Source: Aedes albopictus
Taxonomy: Eukaryota; Arthropoda; Insecta; Diptera; Culicidae
Assembly: GCF_035046485.1 (NCBI RefSeq)
Contig: NC_085138.1
Span: forward strand, 335,007,312 to 335,071,311
Length of the DNA: 64,000 nt
Direction: 5' to 3'
Part shown: piece after piece, positions 10,561-21,959 of the stretch
Numbering within the stretch: position 1 is the stretch's first letter
Layout of the letters: every line of letters starts with the position of its first letter
Made by a program: the position numbers and the translations under genes
Notes under the pieces: generated by a model
The model's database searches: none
What the model was told of the DNA's origin: nothing
Seen by the model: only the letters and a program-made list of their open reading frames with translations

Positions 10561-11233
10561 TACTTTTTGCGTCGTGACTCACATTGTACAACATAATGAC
10601 AATGAGTACATTTATGTGTGGGTATATGTTTCTTCTACTTACATGCCAAACTTGTAGCCTTGCGGATAGCACCGTCAAACATACTGGATGGAGTAACATA
10701 CTGTTTGAGCAACAGACAGAGCTGCGTTGGAAGCGTAGTGGTGAGCGTGATTATCTCGCACCCCAGATGGTCTAGGTTCTATCCTTCTCGACGCTCTTGT
10801 AATTTGTGAGACAAATATATCTGATCACGTCTTCTATTGGATTACAGCCGTTAGCCCTGGCCCATGTGTTGATGGGTTTGAAATGTAGGATGGTATGTGA
10901 CTGCGTAGTAAAACGATTCATCATTTATAAGTTCTTGCAACTTATTTGCAGAATCTTAAATTTTTCTAAATAATCTGAATCTTGGATTCAAAATGTGTAT
11001 GTTCACTAGCATCATCTAGTGATAGAGGTTCGAATCAAAAGGCCCATTCTCTGTAAATTCTTGACCTACCAAACATCTTTGCTGAAGATAGAAGAGACGG
11101 AAAGAGGGTTATTAGGATCTTGGGATGTTTGAAATATAAAATTTGCATACTCAGTAGCGCCAGCTATGTGTGGATTTCCGAGTCAAATTTTGCATCATCT
11201 ATAAGTTCTTGATCTATGAACAACTTTGCCAAA
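10561..11233. repeat. Satellite-like region, inverted copies in its second half
   Basis: The first 300 bp contain nothing recognised. From about 10900 the words of 9640-10560 reappear in reverse complement, for example AACTTTGC and GCGCCAGCTA. No gene is supported. Confidence 0.45.
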
Positions 11234-11235
11234 TA

Positions 11236-12178
11236 GGGTAGGTAATCAAAATTTGAACCAAATTGCGGCTTTCTGAAGCAGTGCAAATTTTAAGTGATTT
11301 TTTCTCCCACATAGAAATAATTTACTACGGCAACATCGTATGTACATGAAAGCCACGGGTATAAGCTTTCTGTTAAATGGTAAAAAGTTTGTATTTGCAC
11401 CAAATTTCATTGAAATATTCGACTTTTCATCAACAATGATTTTAATCTTAATTTGAACCATCTTAATCATAATTTGAACCAATTTTAATCTTAATTTGAA
11501 CTACTGGCGGCAGCAGCTCGAGCAACTCACAAAACAGCCAATTCCATGCTAAACAATTAAAAATTACATGAATCTGCTAATTCTCATACCTATTTTTCAT
11601 TAGGCAGTGGAATCTCAACTCAGAACGTTCGAAATTCTTTAGGAATTTGGAAACTAAATTTGGAATTTTTCATCCCCCAAGAGTAAACAAAGCAACCACT
11701 AGCACAATCTACAGGCCATCACTAGAAGCTCACCCCCGTTTACTAGTTCAAATTTAGATTACAAATGGTTCAACTTAAGATAACATTCTCCAAGTAAGAA
11801 TCACTTTAATTTGATAATTTTATGACAAATAATGCGGAATATTATTCGGTTGGTCGATTCTACGATAAATAAGCTTTCATTTGACGTATTCACTTATTGC
11901 GTGTGATGCAATGCATGAGCTGTATGGGTGCACCGAAAATGGGCTTTCTCTTGGGGGAAATAGGTGAAATCACAGTGTTTTTTCAATTGCTTATTTTCGA
12001 TGGCAAAAACGCTTTTTTCAATGCTTTTAAAGCTTATGTTATCAGATTATATTACGGAAAACTGTTTGACATCTTTTTCGGGACAATATTTGCCCAAAAA
12101 GTACGTCATTTCAATGAATTTCAAAATAGTTCAAATTAAGATTACATTTCGACTAGTTCAAATTTTGATTTCTTACCC
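11236..12178. mobile_element. TA-flanked MITE with GGGTAGGTAATCAAAA ends
   Basis: The left end GGGTAGGTAATCAAAATT matches the inverted right end GGGTAAGAAATCAAAATT. TA sits outside both (11234-11235, 12179-12180). Subterminal AATTTGAAC words recur several times in each half, resembling transposase-binding repeats. The element is 943 bp with no transposase. It split the satellite-like region. Confidence 0.85.
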
Positions 12179-12329
12179 TACATCATCTTTTTATGTGATC
12201 AGGATACTGAGATATATGAGATGTAAAATTAGCATTTAGAATTAAACGGCCCTTCATCTGAAAGTACTTGACCAACACAACAACTTTCTCAAAGACGTCA
12301 TCTTTCTAAGTGATAAGGATCCAGTGATG

Positions 12330-12610
12330 TTCCTCTCTCCTCTTCTTGGCGTAACGTCCTCACTGGGACAAAGCCTGCTTCTCAGCTTAGTGTTCTATGA
12401 GCACTTCCACTGTTATTAACTGAGAGCTTCCTCTGCCAATGACCATTTTGCATGTGTATATCGTGTGGCAGGCACGAAGATACTCTATGCCCAAGGAAGT
12501 CAAGGAAATTTCCTTTACGAAAAGATCCTGGACCGACCGGGAATCGAACCCGTCACCCTCAGCATGGTCATGCTGAATACCCGTGCGTTTACCGCCTCGG
12601 CTATATGGGC
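12330..12610 (-). mobile_element. Feilai-type tRNA-derived SINE
   Basis: Read on the minus strand, it begins with a tRNA-like head carrying an A box (TAGCCGAGGCGG, near 12592-12603) and a B box (GGTTCGATTCCC, near 12538-12549), the internal RNA polymerase III promoter. It is followed by the body with the GTGCCTGCCACACGATATAC word. A 9-bp direct repeat CCAGTGATG flanks it (12321-12329, 12611-12619). Feilai is the abundant SINE of Aedes, and this copy is near full length. Confidence 0.85.
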
Positions 12611-12788
12611 CCAGTGATGCATGAGATATAAAATTTACATGCACACTAGCACCACCTAGTAGTGGAATTTCGAATCAATCGGTCCATTATCTGCAAGCGC
12701 TCGACTTACTGAGCATCTTTCCCCAAGACGTGACACTTCTGCAAGCTCTAGATCTTCCGGTAATTTCGTTTTAATACATTATACATTA

Positions 12789-13313
12789 GGCCTGTCCACC
12801 TTTTCAAAAATGTTCTGTGATACTCTAGTCCACCCCCATATTTTGATTGGTATCCTAAAAGAAGTAACTGGTCAAACTTTCAGCCAAATCCATTGAAATT
12901 AAGAGGTGCATCAAATCAATTTTGTGTTTTCCGACTATTTTTGAACTTCAAAAAATCATAACTACACTAAAACTAGTCAAAACTTAATTCTCGCGCCACA
13001 GCGTGATTGCCTCCAAAAAGCTAGTTTTTAGGCCACATTTGGCTTTCACGAATTTTAGTAATTTTTGATCAACTCCTACAGCATTGGTGTCAAAGAAGCA
13101 AATAACCGCAAAACATTGGAGAATATGATGCAGTTTTGAAAAATCCAACTTATTACGTATTTTAGGGTGTTCCAGAACGAAATCTATCAAAAAATCAACT
13201 CTTTAAGGTTTTTCTGAATACAAATGTGATAATTACACATGTTTCATTCAATTTTATTGGCACACGTGGTGGACTTGAGAATCAGAGAACATTTTTGAAA
13301 AGGTGGACAGACC
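12789..13313. mobile_element. TA-flanked MITE with GGCCTGTCCACC ends
   Basis: About 50 bp at each end are inverted copies (GGCCTGTCCACCTTTTCA, then AAAAATGTTCT, then AGTCCACC further in). TA flanks at 12787-12788 and 13314-13315. The element is 525 bp. The open frame 12984-13190 on the minus strand has no transposase features. Confidence 0.85.
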
Positions 13314-13589
13314 TATTATACATATTACTAAATCGTTAATACCAAATTGTCTATTTAGAGGGGAAATTTCGAATTAATCAATAATTCACCGCCAGATGGC
13401 GCTTGACTTACCGAACAAATTTGACGAAGGCATGAATATTCTAAAACAACAGAATCAACTACTAGGTCTAGTTTGAAGGTATTGCAAAAATTAAGTCAAT
13501 ATGTGTTATCAAACTTGTTTGCCATTACTCCAAAGTTGCCTGGTATCCATTTGAGGGTTAAGGTGGGTAAGTGGCAATTAGAGTTTGAG

Positions 13590-13985
13590 AAGAAGTCATA
13601 CCAGATTTCAGAGAATGGCCCAAGGAGGTTTCAGGAGGAGATAGTTCAGAAAAGAGTCTGAGTAGTTTAAAAAGAGCGAGGAGGCCTAGGGCCTAGTTTT
13701 CAGCAGGGGCTTTAGACTGGTTTCAGGGTTTCAGATGGCTTTCAGAAGGCTTGATTGTGGTTTCAGAATATTTCAAAGGGTTTCAGATGATTTCTGGGGG
13801 TTTAGAAGGGCTTCAGGGAGTTGTCCAGTTTCATTATGCTGAGCTTTAGAAGATTTCACTAAGTTTTTAGCTGCGTTTATGCGCGATTTTAGAAGATTTG
13901 GAAGGTTTCGTTTCCTGCTGGGGACATAGTACCACTTCTACCATTAATTTGATCTATTTGGAAGGTTTCAGGAGTGGTGATTATA
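13590..13985. repeat. G-rich TTTCAGG repeat array
   Basis: Degenerate units of about 20-30 bp built on (G)TTTCAG(A/G)(T)GG recur. The same family of words forms the arrays at 33160-33475, 33725-33820, 39655-39925 and 41771-42010. Confidence 0.55.
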
Positions 13986-15150
13986 TTACAGCAAGAGATC
14001 ACTAGTTATCCTGATTTCGCAGACAGATAAGTTTTTTCGAGAGTTTGCTACTTAATCTTTGATTCTGAGAGCACATGCCTTTCTCGCCGAGGACTTGGGA
14101 TCGAATCTCATTCCCAATAAACTCACAAAATGTTAGTTCTTCCTTCGGCAGTGAAGGTCGATTCTAAGCTGATTGCATTCCCTTTCAGCACCATTAGTTG
14201 TAGATACGCGAAACTTAAAACGCCAACCAAGAATACTTCACCCAGTACCACCTGCTGGGGCGCACTTATCCGCGCGTTCAACAAGTCAAACGATTCGCTG
14301 GAAACGCACTTCTCTTTAGCATCTATCGACAAACAGCGTGCAGTCGGTACCGCTTGAGAGGTGAGAAATTATTCTTCTGGAAGAAAAAGCGCAGCTCGAT
14401 GAGACTCGTGGGGGTTGTGCAAAAATATCGTTCAAATTTGAAAGGGGATACAGATTTTCTAATTTCTTAAAGTTTAAAAAGGTTTTTGCTAAGTTCTGAG
14501 CACTTTTAGATCTGATTGTCTCATAAATTAACCTTCCCTGTAGAAACATAAAATACATGCACTGGTTTTATTATGAGGATAGAGAGTATGACTGTTGCCA
14601 TTGAACATATAAACGAAACGTAACTTTTCAGTGACCATCAAGGTGACCATTAAACTAGCACTAATCTTGGCTCCAGCAATCAGCGAAACGTCTAACTGTT
14701 GATTGGTTCTTCAAGCCTCTTCTGATCTTCTGTTTTGCTCTCATACTTCTGAAATGACCCTACAGGCGATTCTTTCTACAACGGTTCAGATCGAATCTTA
14801 ACGATCACGATACATACATGCCAGAATACGCACATTTCACTCTACGGAGCCCATCTCGAAACCGCCCACTGACTGATGGATGGTGCAATAATATATTCGA
14901 ACGACATCCCGCCGCAAGCCACTCCAGAGCATCCCAAAAGATCCCCTGTAGGTAATTGGGTTTATGGAGTGAAAATCCAAGAGCAAAAAAAGCTACAAAA
15001 TGTAAACCCCCGACCAGTTCCGAGAACCAATCACACCTCCAGCACGCGAACGGTTTGGACGCTAACGACTCTTCCAATCCAACGACGATGACGATGCTGA
15101 TCAGCTGTTTGCAAACCAGTTGACCGGATCGGGAGGTCCAGGTGAAATTG
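13986..15150. other. Non-coding upstream region of the OBP gene
   Basis: No transposon ends recognised. Both strands are open across 14123-14357 with normal base composition, but I cannot assign either frame to a family and there is no start or splice support. The last ~300 bp lie upstream of the odorant-binding-protein promoter. Confidence 0.4.
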
Positions 15151-15156
15151 GGCACC

Positions 15157-15190
15157 TATAAAAATGACAAGCGAAACTCGCTAATCATTC
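15157..15190 (+). promoter_or_regulatory. TATA box and initiator of the OBP gene
   Basis: TATAAAA at 15157-15163 and TCATTC at 15185-15190 match an insect core promoter. If transcription starts at A15187, the first T of the TATA box is at -30, the expected spacing. This gives a 5' untranslated leader of 72 bases before the ATG at 15259. Confidence 0.7.
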
Positions 15191-15258
15191 ATTCCGGTGG
15201 TGGTAATTGTCGGAAGAGCATCACACCCACAGGCGAAAGTGAAAAACTGTTGTGCAGA

Positions 15259-16041
15259 ATGTTCAAATTGGTGGTGTGCCTCTCGGTGTTGGGCCTGGTG
15301 GCCTGTTACGACTTCAAAGACTCGTTCTACAGTGAGTATGATTGCGTTGATCTGAGTACAAACATAAATTGATCAATATTTCCCATTCCAGATGAACTGG
15401 TCCTGGAGGACATCCTGGACAGCGAGGACACCCCGACGCTGATGGACCGCTTCAAGCGATCCAACCCGGAGATGGACGACAAATGCAAGCGCCACCATAG
15501 GCACAAGTGCTGCAACGATGCCAACGGTGACAACATGGACAAGTACCGTGAAACGAAGAAGCAGTGCTTTACGGAGGTCCGCTCCAAGGAACGTTCGGCC
15601 CGTGGAATGATGAATCCGGTCGATATGTTCGATTGCGAGAAGATGAACAAAACCAAGCAGGAGTACATCTGTGCCGTGGAGTGCGTCGGGCGCAAGTTCG
15701 ACATCATCGACAAGGAGGGCAACCTGATGGGAGCGGACAAACTGGTCAAGTTCACCAAGGACAACTTCGCTGCCGATCCGTGGCAGGACGCCGTGGTTGA
15801 TGAATTGGTTGCATCCTGTCTGAAGGAGGTCGCCGAGAAGAATGAGAAGATGAAGGCTACCGGAGATCATACGACTTGCAATCCGTCCTCGTCCAACTTT
15901 GGATACTGCATGTGGCGTCAGATGACTCTGGCCTGTCCGAAGGACAAACAGGACACGTCCAAGAAGTGCGAGAGGATGCGCGAACGGTTTGCCAACAACG
16001 AGCCTTTCTCCATGGACCACAAGCACGATTTCGATGACTAA
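15259..16041 (+). CDS. Plus-C odorant-binding protein (two exons)
   Basis: Exon 1 is 15259-15331, the intron 15332-15391 and exon 2 15392-16041, giving 240 residues. The ATG is the first after the predicted start site and opens a hydrophobic signal peptide ending near residues 15-16 (GLVAC). After it come an acidic stretch and 12 cysteines, including the adjacent CC (HKCCND) and extra cysteines beyond the usual six, the pattern of mosquito Plus-C odorant-binding proteins. Such proteins are secreted, often into antennal sensillum lymph, where they bind small hydrophobic ligands. The intron follows codon phase 1 and has GTGAGT and CAG ends. GC-rich third positions contrast with the AT-rich surroundings, as expected for a real gene. 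The family is firm; ligand and exact orthologue cannot be told. Confidence 0.9.
15332..15391 (+). other. 60-bp intron of the OBP gene
   Basis: Begins GTGAGTATG and ends with a pyrimidine-rich TTTCCCATTCCAG. Removing it joins the signal-peptide exon to the cysteine-rich exon in frame. Reading through it hits a stop, TGA, at 15371-15373. Confidence 0.88.
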
Positions 16042-16462
16042 GAGATTACGATTAGATTGATGACTTGATATTTTATGAGTGAAAACAATTTGAAATTGGA
16101 AAACAAAGTGATTGAGTGAAATTTTTAAGAAGTTATTATTTATACACAGATGACAGTCCATTTTTTTTATATCGAAGACTTCAGCGAAAGTAGTGGCATT
16201 TAAGAATATACTGATTTTTTCCCGAAAGCCTGTGGCATCTGTCAAACTTTGGTAGATATATTATACATTTACGGGAATGGCAGACCGTTGAACAATGATT
16301 AAAATGAAAAAGGAACATCCTCACCAGAATTTCAGCATGTCTGGATGACATTCAGCTATTTGTGCCTGTTACATACTTCCTTCAATTGTATATGCGGCAG
16401 CTATCACTTCCAGTGGATCCGCAAACGGCAAGGTAGGCTTGCTGCTCATCTGTTACGAGTGT
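16042..16462. other. 3' flank of the OBP gene
   Basis: AT-rich sequence after the stop. I find no perfect AATAAA within the first 250 bp, so the polyadenylation site is not placed. The rest, up to the hAT duplication, shows nothing recognised. Confidence 0.45.
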
Positions 16463-16470
16463 GTTAGAGT
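16463..16470. repeat. hAT 8-bp target-site duplication, left
   Basis: GTTAGAGT, repeated exactly at 24243-24250, directly outside the CAGTGGCGTAGC terminal repeats. Confidence 0.9.
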
Positions 16471-16622
16471 CAGTGGCGTAGCAAGGGGGGGGGGGCGGAG
16501 GGTGCGGTCCGCACCGGGCCCCCGAATCTTGGGGGCCTCCAAATCAGGGCAGGTCTAGTGTTATAAACCTTCCCTGATTTGGAGGCCCCCTGAATCCGGG
16601 GGCCCAGTTTGAATAAAGTTCT

Positions 16623-17048
16623 GTGATTAGCGAAAGATTCCTACATATAAGTATAAGTTAAATACTTGCCAATCTGCTGATAGGTATGTAGGGGCCTCTT
16701 CGTGATTATCAAGAGATTTTGGAATGGGGAACACAGATGGCTATTTTGATGTTCTATTATTAACAATTATAAATGTACACACTTTATTCATGTAGTTTCG
16801 TTAGTTTTGTTTATATTAATTTGATGACTACTCTTTGCACCTGCAGGAGCCCCAAAATACAATAAAAAATGTGTTCGAAATCAAGATTGAATTTTACGAT
16901 ATTCAGTACCGATATGGAAGTATAATTCATGAGCATTATGGAAATGTCCCTGATATCCTAACCACAGAACCAACCATAGGTGTTGATTTAGCATAAGATA
17001 GCAGCTGAAATTCAGGGGCCCCATTTTTCAAAATTAAGAACTGAACGC
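16623..17048. other. hAT interior, no recognised feature
   Basis: AT-rich interior sequence of the hAT element following its left terminal region, with no coding signal. Confidence 0.4.
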
Positions 17049-17049
17049 A

Positions 17050-18060
17050 TGTTACGTTCTTGGAGGGTTTCTGCGGGAATTCCTTCGGGCAAGAATATAT
17101 TTTTCGATTTATCAGGCAGTTACTTCAAAGACTTCTACAAAAATTCCTCTATGATTTACTTCAGAACTTTTTTCAGGGATTGCTTAACAAAACTTTCTAA
17201 GTATTGGTTTACGAATACTTACAATAATTGCTTCAGGAACTCCTCCTGACATTTCTTCAAACAATTATCAAGAAATCCTTCAGGAATTCCTTTGAGATTT
17301 TTTTGTAAGAATTTCTTCAAGCAGTCGTTCAGAAATACCATTTCGAAACCGTTTATAAAGCCAATCAAGGATTATATCATGAAACTCTTCAAGAAATCCT
17401 TCAGATGGGCCTCAAGGAATTTATCCAAGAATGATTTTAGAGATTTCTTCAAGAAGGAATCTTGCAGTAGTTCCTCATGGAAAATATATTTGATGATTTT
17501 TTTGAGATTTTTGAAGCCATACCCGAATGGATCCTTGGGAGATTTTCCAAAGAAATTTGAATGTATTCCCGAAGAAACTCTTATAGAAATGTCTGTAGGA
17601 TTTTTTGTAGAAATTTCTAAAAAAAATCTTTAAGAATCGCCTAGATGAATTCTAAGACTAATACATCTAAAGAATCATTGGGTTGATTTTGGAGGTATAT
17701 TTGATGATGTTCTGGAAGGATTACTACAGTACTATGAAGTAGTACTACAAGTACTAGGAATACTATGAGTAATTACTTAAAGGATTCCTGAAAAAAATCT
17801 GTAAGCAAAGGGATTTTTGGAAGAACTAATTATGAAATGCCTAGATAATTTCTCAAGAAATCAATGACGGAAACCCCAAAGAATTCCAAATTCTTTGGTG
17901 CAAATAAAAAAAACAATCTTCAAAAGAATTTCCGCAGGAGGCCTTGGGTGAATTTCTGTAAGACCCCCTGAGGAAATTTGTGCAGGAATTCTTTAGGGAT
18001 GAATGTGTCCATCCTTGTAGGGTTATCTGAAGAAAAACTTCGAGAAATCCATGAACGAAT
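17050..18060. repeat. Degenerate AATTCC-rich array inside the hAT
   Basis: Units such as TTCTTCAAGAAATCCTTCAG and GGAATTCCTT recur every ~25-30 bp. The long frame 17292-17633 is repeat-derived. Confidence 0.55.
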
Positions 18061-19357
18061 CTTTACACGTAACTTGGAAAACAAAATCCTTGTTGAAAAG
18101 ATTAAATTTTTACTGGAATTTATTGGATTCTTGAACGAATTGTGAAAAAGGACTTAAAAACATCCCAACTAACAATTGCAAGTAACAAACAAGCAAGCTT
18201 GCTGAATTGTTGCTTAAAAATGGTAATGATAGCTGAACTAAAATTATGCTCTACACATAACTGTTTAAATGATTTTTCAATTGAGAAAATAGCCAATGTT
18301 TGAATTTCCTCATCGGTATCAACAATGATAAATTAAAACACTTTTCAAAAGTTTATCAAGAAATTTATTCGACAAGCATTGATTCCTTAACAAAAGAGTT
18401 TAACAAAACATTTGTCTGCATCTTATTAAGCTGATGTATCGATAAGCATATGCTCCTGAACAATGTGCTTTTCACTTGCCAAATAAACGCCTTCAGCCCG
18501 TCATAGTTTGACTTGGAACTTTGTTCAGATTATGGGATAACTATTCAGACAACCAAGTTATTAAAGAACCAAATTTTTAAACGAATCACATAAAATAAAA
18601 CAGAATGGAATTATGTGGTTTAACATTGAGCGCCGAAAGACTTAATCAACGTAAACATTAAGCATTTATTAATTATTATTAGTCTGTAACAAGATATCTT
18701 GTACCTTGATTATAATATTTTTTCATCTTCCACAGCAGTTCGATTGTACGTGACGCTTGGATCGATGCATTTTACATTTCAGTACTGTCGTCGTGTTTAC
18801 TGAATATTGTTCCCACAGTCACCTAGATAACCAAACAGCATTCAGAAATCAACACATTTCAAGTATCCCTAAACATCCTTATGCACTATTTATTGAACAT
18901 AATATCAAGATTCCATGACAAAAGCATAAATAAAAAAAAATGCTTAACCTTCGACTGAGCATGAGTAGATTACTTGAACAGATGCTATGAATGCACCATA
19001 TCCAAGACCATACCGCACCACATATTGTCATACATTTTTAAAGACCGATATTTAATAATAAAAACTAAAAACATATTCATATCGCAATTAGTTCGTCTGG
19101 AAACAATATCTTCAATAAAGACCAACACTTTCTGGCCGCATTCGATAAAAGTTTTCTCACCGTGCGATAAAAATACTGACAGCGAAATCATAATGGAAAA
19201 CACATGTTTTGAGCTGAATAGTTGTTGAAGCATAAGGCGTTGTTCAGTTGATTACCACGTGCTGTGCTAATTCACCACTGCTGAACACAAGTTCAGGAGT
19301 GATCATTATTGAGTCATGGGAAGATTATGTTTTGCTTTGGGTGCTGCAACTCACCAT

Positions 19358-19660
19358 CTCTAGGATGGCGCAGATAGGAAGGCATGCGGCTGGCAATCGA
19401 CAGGTCTCGAGTTCTAATCCGGATTTAGACAATTTTATATGTAACTAGCTGTCCCGGCAAACGTCGTACTGCCTGCCTACTGTGTTTTTTGACATACAGT
19501 TCTATAGGGGCGTCCCCGGCGAAGTCATCTGTATGGGAGCCCCCCGTTCCAGAGACCGGAGAGGTCTCACACCTAGCTAAGAACCATCCCCGGCCCCCAA
19601 AATACCCACACAGAAAATTTCACACCGATCGGTTCAGTAGTTTCCGAATGCATAGCGGTC

Positions 19661-19735
<75 letters not shown>

Positions 19736-19757
19736 AATTCATTTTTATATATATAGA
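19358..19757 (+). mobile_element. SINE-like element with RTE-type 3' tail
   Basis: A tRNA-like head (GGCGCAGATAGG ... GAGTTCTAATCC, a degenerate B box) is joined to CTAGCTGTCCCGGCAAACGT and TTTCACACCGATCGGTTCAG, words typical of RTE-type 3' regions in insects. It ends in a (CAGA)n run and TATATATA. It is short and non-coding, so it would depend on an RTE element's machinery. Confidence 0.65.
19667..19735 (+). repeat. (CAGA)n microsatellite
   Basis: About 17 near-perfect CAGA/GACA repeats, part of the tail of the RTE-type element. Confidence 0.95.
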
Positions 19758-20071
19758 TTCTTATTTCATAATAGGTATTCTCAACATGAGAGCAAATAAT
19801 TACTCACGTGAGAGTTCAACATTTTTGCATTTTATTTATTTCCAGTCATTTTTGCCAAAGCTTAATAACAACTTTTTTTTTACATTTGTAAAACGCTTTG
19901 AACAACAAAAAATTAAGTTGGTGCAAAACATGATGCTTTATAACTTCTCCAAATTTGTGTGAACAAAACCCGAACATAGGTTGTTCGTGAAAATAATTCA
20001 AATGTTATTCAACATCATGCTGAATTAATTCGTCATAATGGTGCCTGTTAAATGAGTGATTGTTAGTTGGG

Positions 20072-21470
20072 ATTGCCTAAGGAATCTTTGAATGATTTTC
20101 TAAAGAAATTATTAGAGGAATTTATGAGGAAATCCCTGCAGGTATGATTACTAAAGAAATGCTTGAACAAATTCTTAAGAAATCCTTGAAAGGACTTCCA
20201 AGAAAAATCGTATGAGGCAGTGCAAAAAAGAACCCTTGAAGAAGTTTCTAAAAAAATCTTGAAGGAACTCCAAAGTATTCCTCTGAAAAAATGCTGAAGA
20301 GAACATGTGGGAATCGTTTGTGGATATCTTTAAGAAACTCTTTATAGAGTTCTTGGGATTACATAATACTGAAGAAAATCCTTCAAGGAATTGAACATAA
20401 AGTTTCCTAAGGAATCGCTGTTGCAACTTTCGCAGAAAATCTTCGAGGAATTTGTAAAGAAGTCCTTGAAGTATTTCCCAGATGAATCGTAAAAGATATC
20501 CAAGAAAGAGTTCTTGGAGCTCCGCACTTGAGAAAAAAAATATTGAAGAAATCGTTAGAAACATTGCGTTAGAAGTTTCGTGAAAGAAATCCGGACGAAA
20601 CTGGTGTAATCGCTAAAGAAACCGTTAAAGGTATCAATAGAAAAAAAGCTGATAAAAACCTTGGAAGAACTCCTAAAGGATTCATTGAGGAATTCCAATA
20701 GAATCTCTTGGAGCAATTCCTGTGAGAATTTTTACATCATTTATTACAATTTTTGAAGTATTTCTTCGGATTTATTTTTCTTTTTCAGTAATTAATTCGG
20801 AAACCCGTGTACAGATTCGTTAAGGAATATCTTTAAACATAAATTTGAGAATCCATTCGGCTATTGCTCTGAAAATTTCCTTTGACGATATATTTGTTTA
20901 ATTGTTAGGCATTTCCTTTAGAAACTTCTTCAACTAATTCTCAGAAATGCTACAAAAATGGCTTCTGATTTTTATTTCTACGAACTTCTTTAGATTTCTA
21001 TTTCTACGAAAATTTTGTTGGGAATTCCGTCTGCAACTTTTCACTGACTTTTTTTTTGACAATTCGTTTGAGAAAACCTCTGGTAATAACTTTCGGAATA
21101 ACTTTAACACTTTTCTGGAAACTTCTATGCCAATCCCTACGGGAATTGATTGGGTAATTCATTTGGCATTTTTTATTTGGTAATTTATTCGGTGAGTTTT
21201 CTGTGAGTTACCTGAAAACTTTCAAATATCTTTTGGCGGTTTTTTTTTGGCAAATTCTTGGGAAATGCTTTGATTGGATTTGATCCGAAAGTTCCTATAA
21301 GAGTATTCTTGGAATTTTCTCTGCAAATGTTTTTGAAAACTATTTCGGCATAACTCTTTTGGAATTTCTTGGCAATAATATTCAAAGTTGAATTAGGTTA
21401 TTATTTTTGAAAATATCTTTGACAGAACTTTTTGAAATTCTTTGGGTTTGGAAATTTATTACGGAATTCA
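20072..21470. repeat. Degenerate AATTCC-rich array
   Basis: Continuation of the array interrupted by the 18164-20071 element. Words such as AAGAAATCCTTGAAG and GGAATTCTTT recur. Frames in this interval are repeat-derived. Confidence 0.55.
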
Positions 21471-21958
21471 GCAATTTCTCTAAAAGTTCTACCAGCAGTC
21501 GCTTTGCTCATATACCTGACAATTACTATTACAATTCTTTCAATAGCACAGCGTAACAAAAATTAACTTTTGGTCTGTCTCAAGAGCAAACTAATGTGTC
21601 TCTGACAGATTTTGGGCCGCGGTTATGTTAGGTACGATACAAACCACCCCCAAAAATTGCATAACATAAAATGCTTAAATCTTTCAAATTTGATTTGATA
21701 AAACGAAATATTTTGCGTGAGTCGTAAATTTAGATGTCAATTGACCATTTTACCTTTTAATTGCTTAAAAAAAATATTTCCATGCTTAACGGCTTGCAGT
21801 CAAAAAAAAGCCCAAAATCGCATATTTTGCCCTATAAATTGAGGTATAGCTTAAAATTGTGGCGTCCTGAAACAAATCTGAGCCCGGATTCGGATTCAGT
21901 GGCCCAAAACCTGTCAGAGACACATACAGGTACTTTGAAAATTAATTAGTCGATTCGT
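21471..21958. other. Short inverted-repeat interval, no gene
   Basis: CTAATGTGTCTCTGACAGATTTTGGGCC (near 21590-21617) is echoed in reverse near 21898-21923, framing about 300 bp. This may be a small MITE. No coding is seen. Confidence 0.35.
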
Positions 21959-21959
21959 T

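Larger units (their letters stand above)
18164..20071. mobile_element. TIR element with CCCAACTAACAAT ends
   Basis: The left CCCAACTAACAATT and the inverted right end CCCAACTAACAATCA frame 1.9 kb within the AATTCC array. Dinucleotide AT lies outside both ends, but the target duplication is not certain. No transposase is seen. A tRNA/RTE-type short element (19358-19757) is nested inside. Confidence 0.6.

Noticed and set aside
15373..16245. 290-codon minus-strand frame
   Set aside because: It is antisense to the odorant-binding-protein exon, whose signal peptide, cysteines and splice sites fix the coding strand.
19667..19735. Coding meaning of the Asp-Arg-Gln-Thr repeat frame (19489-19962)
   Set aside because: It is a translated CAGA microsatellite in the tail of a short retroposon.
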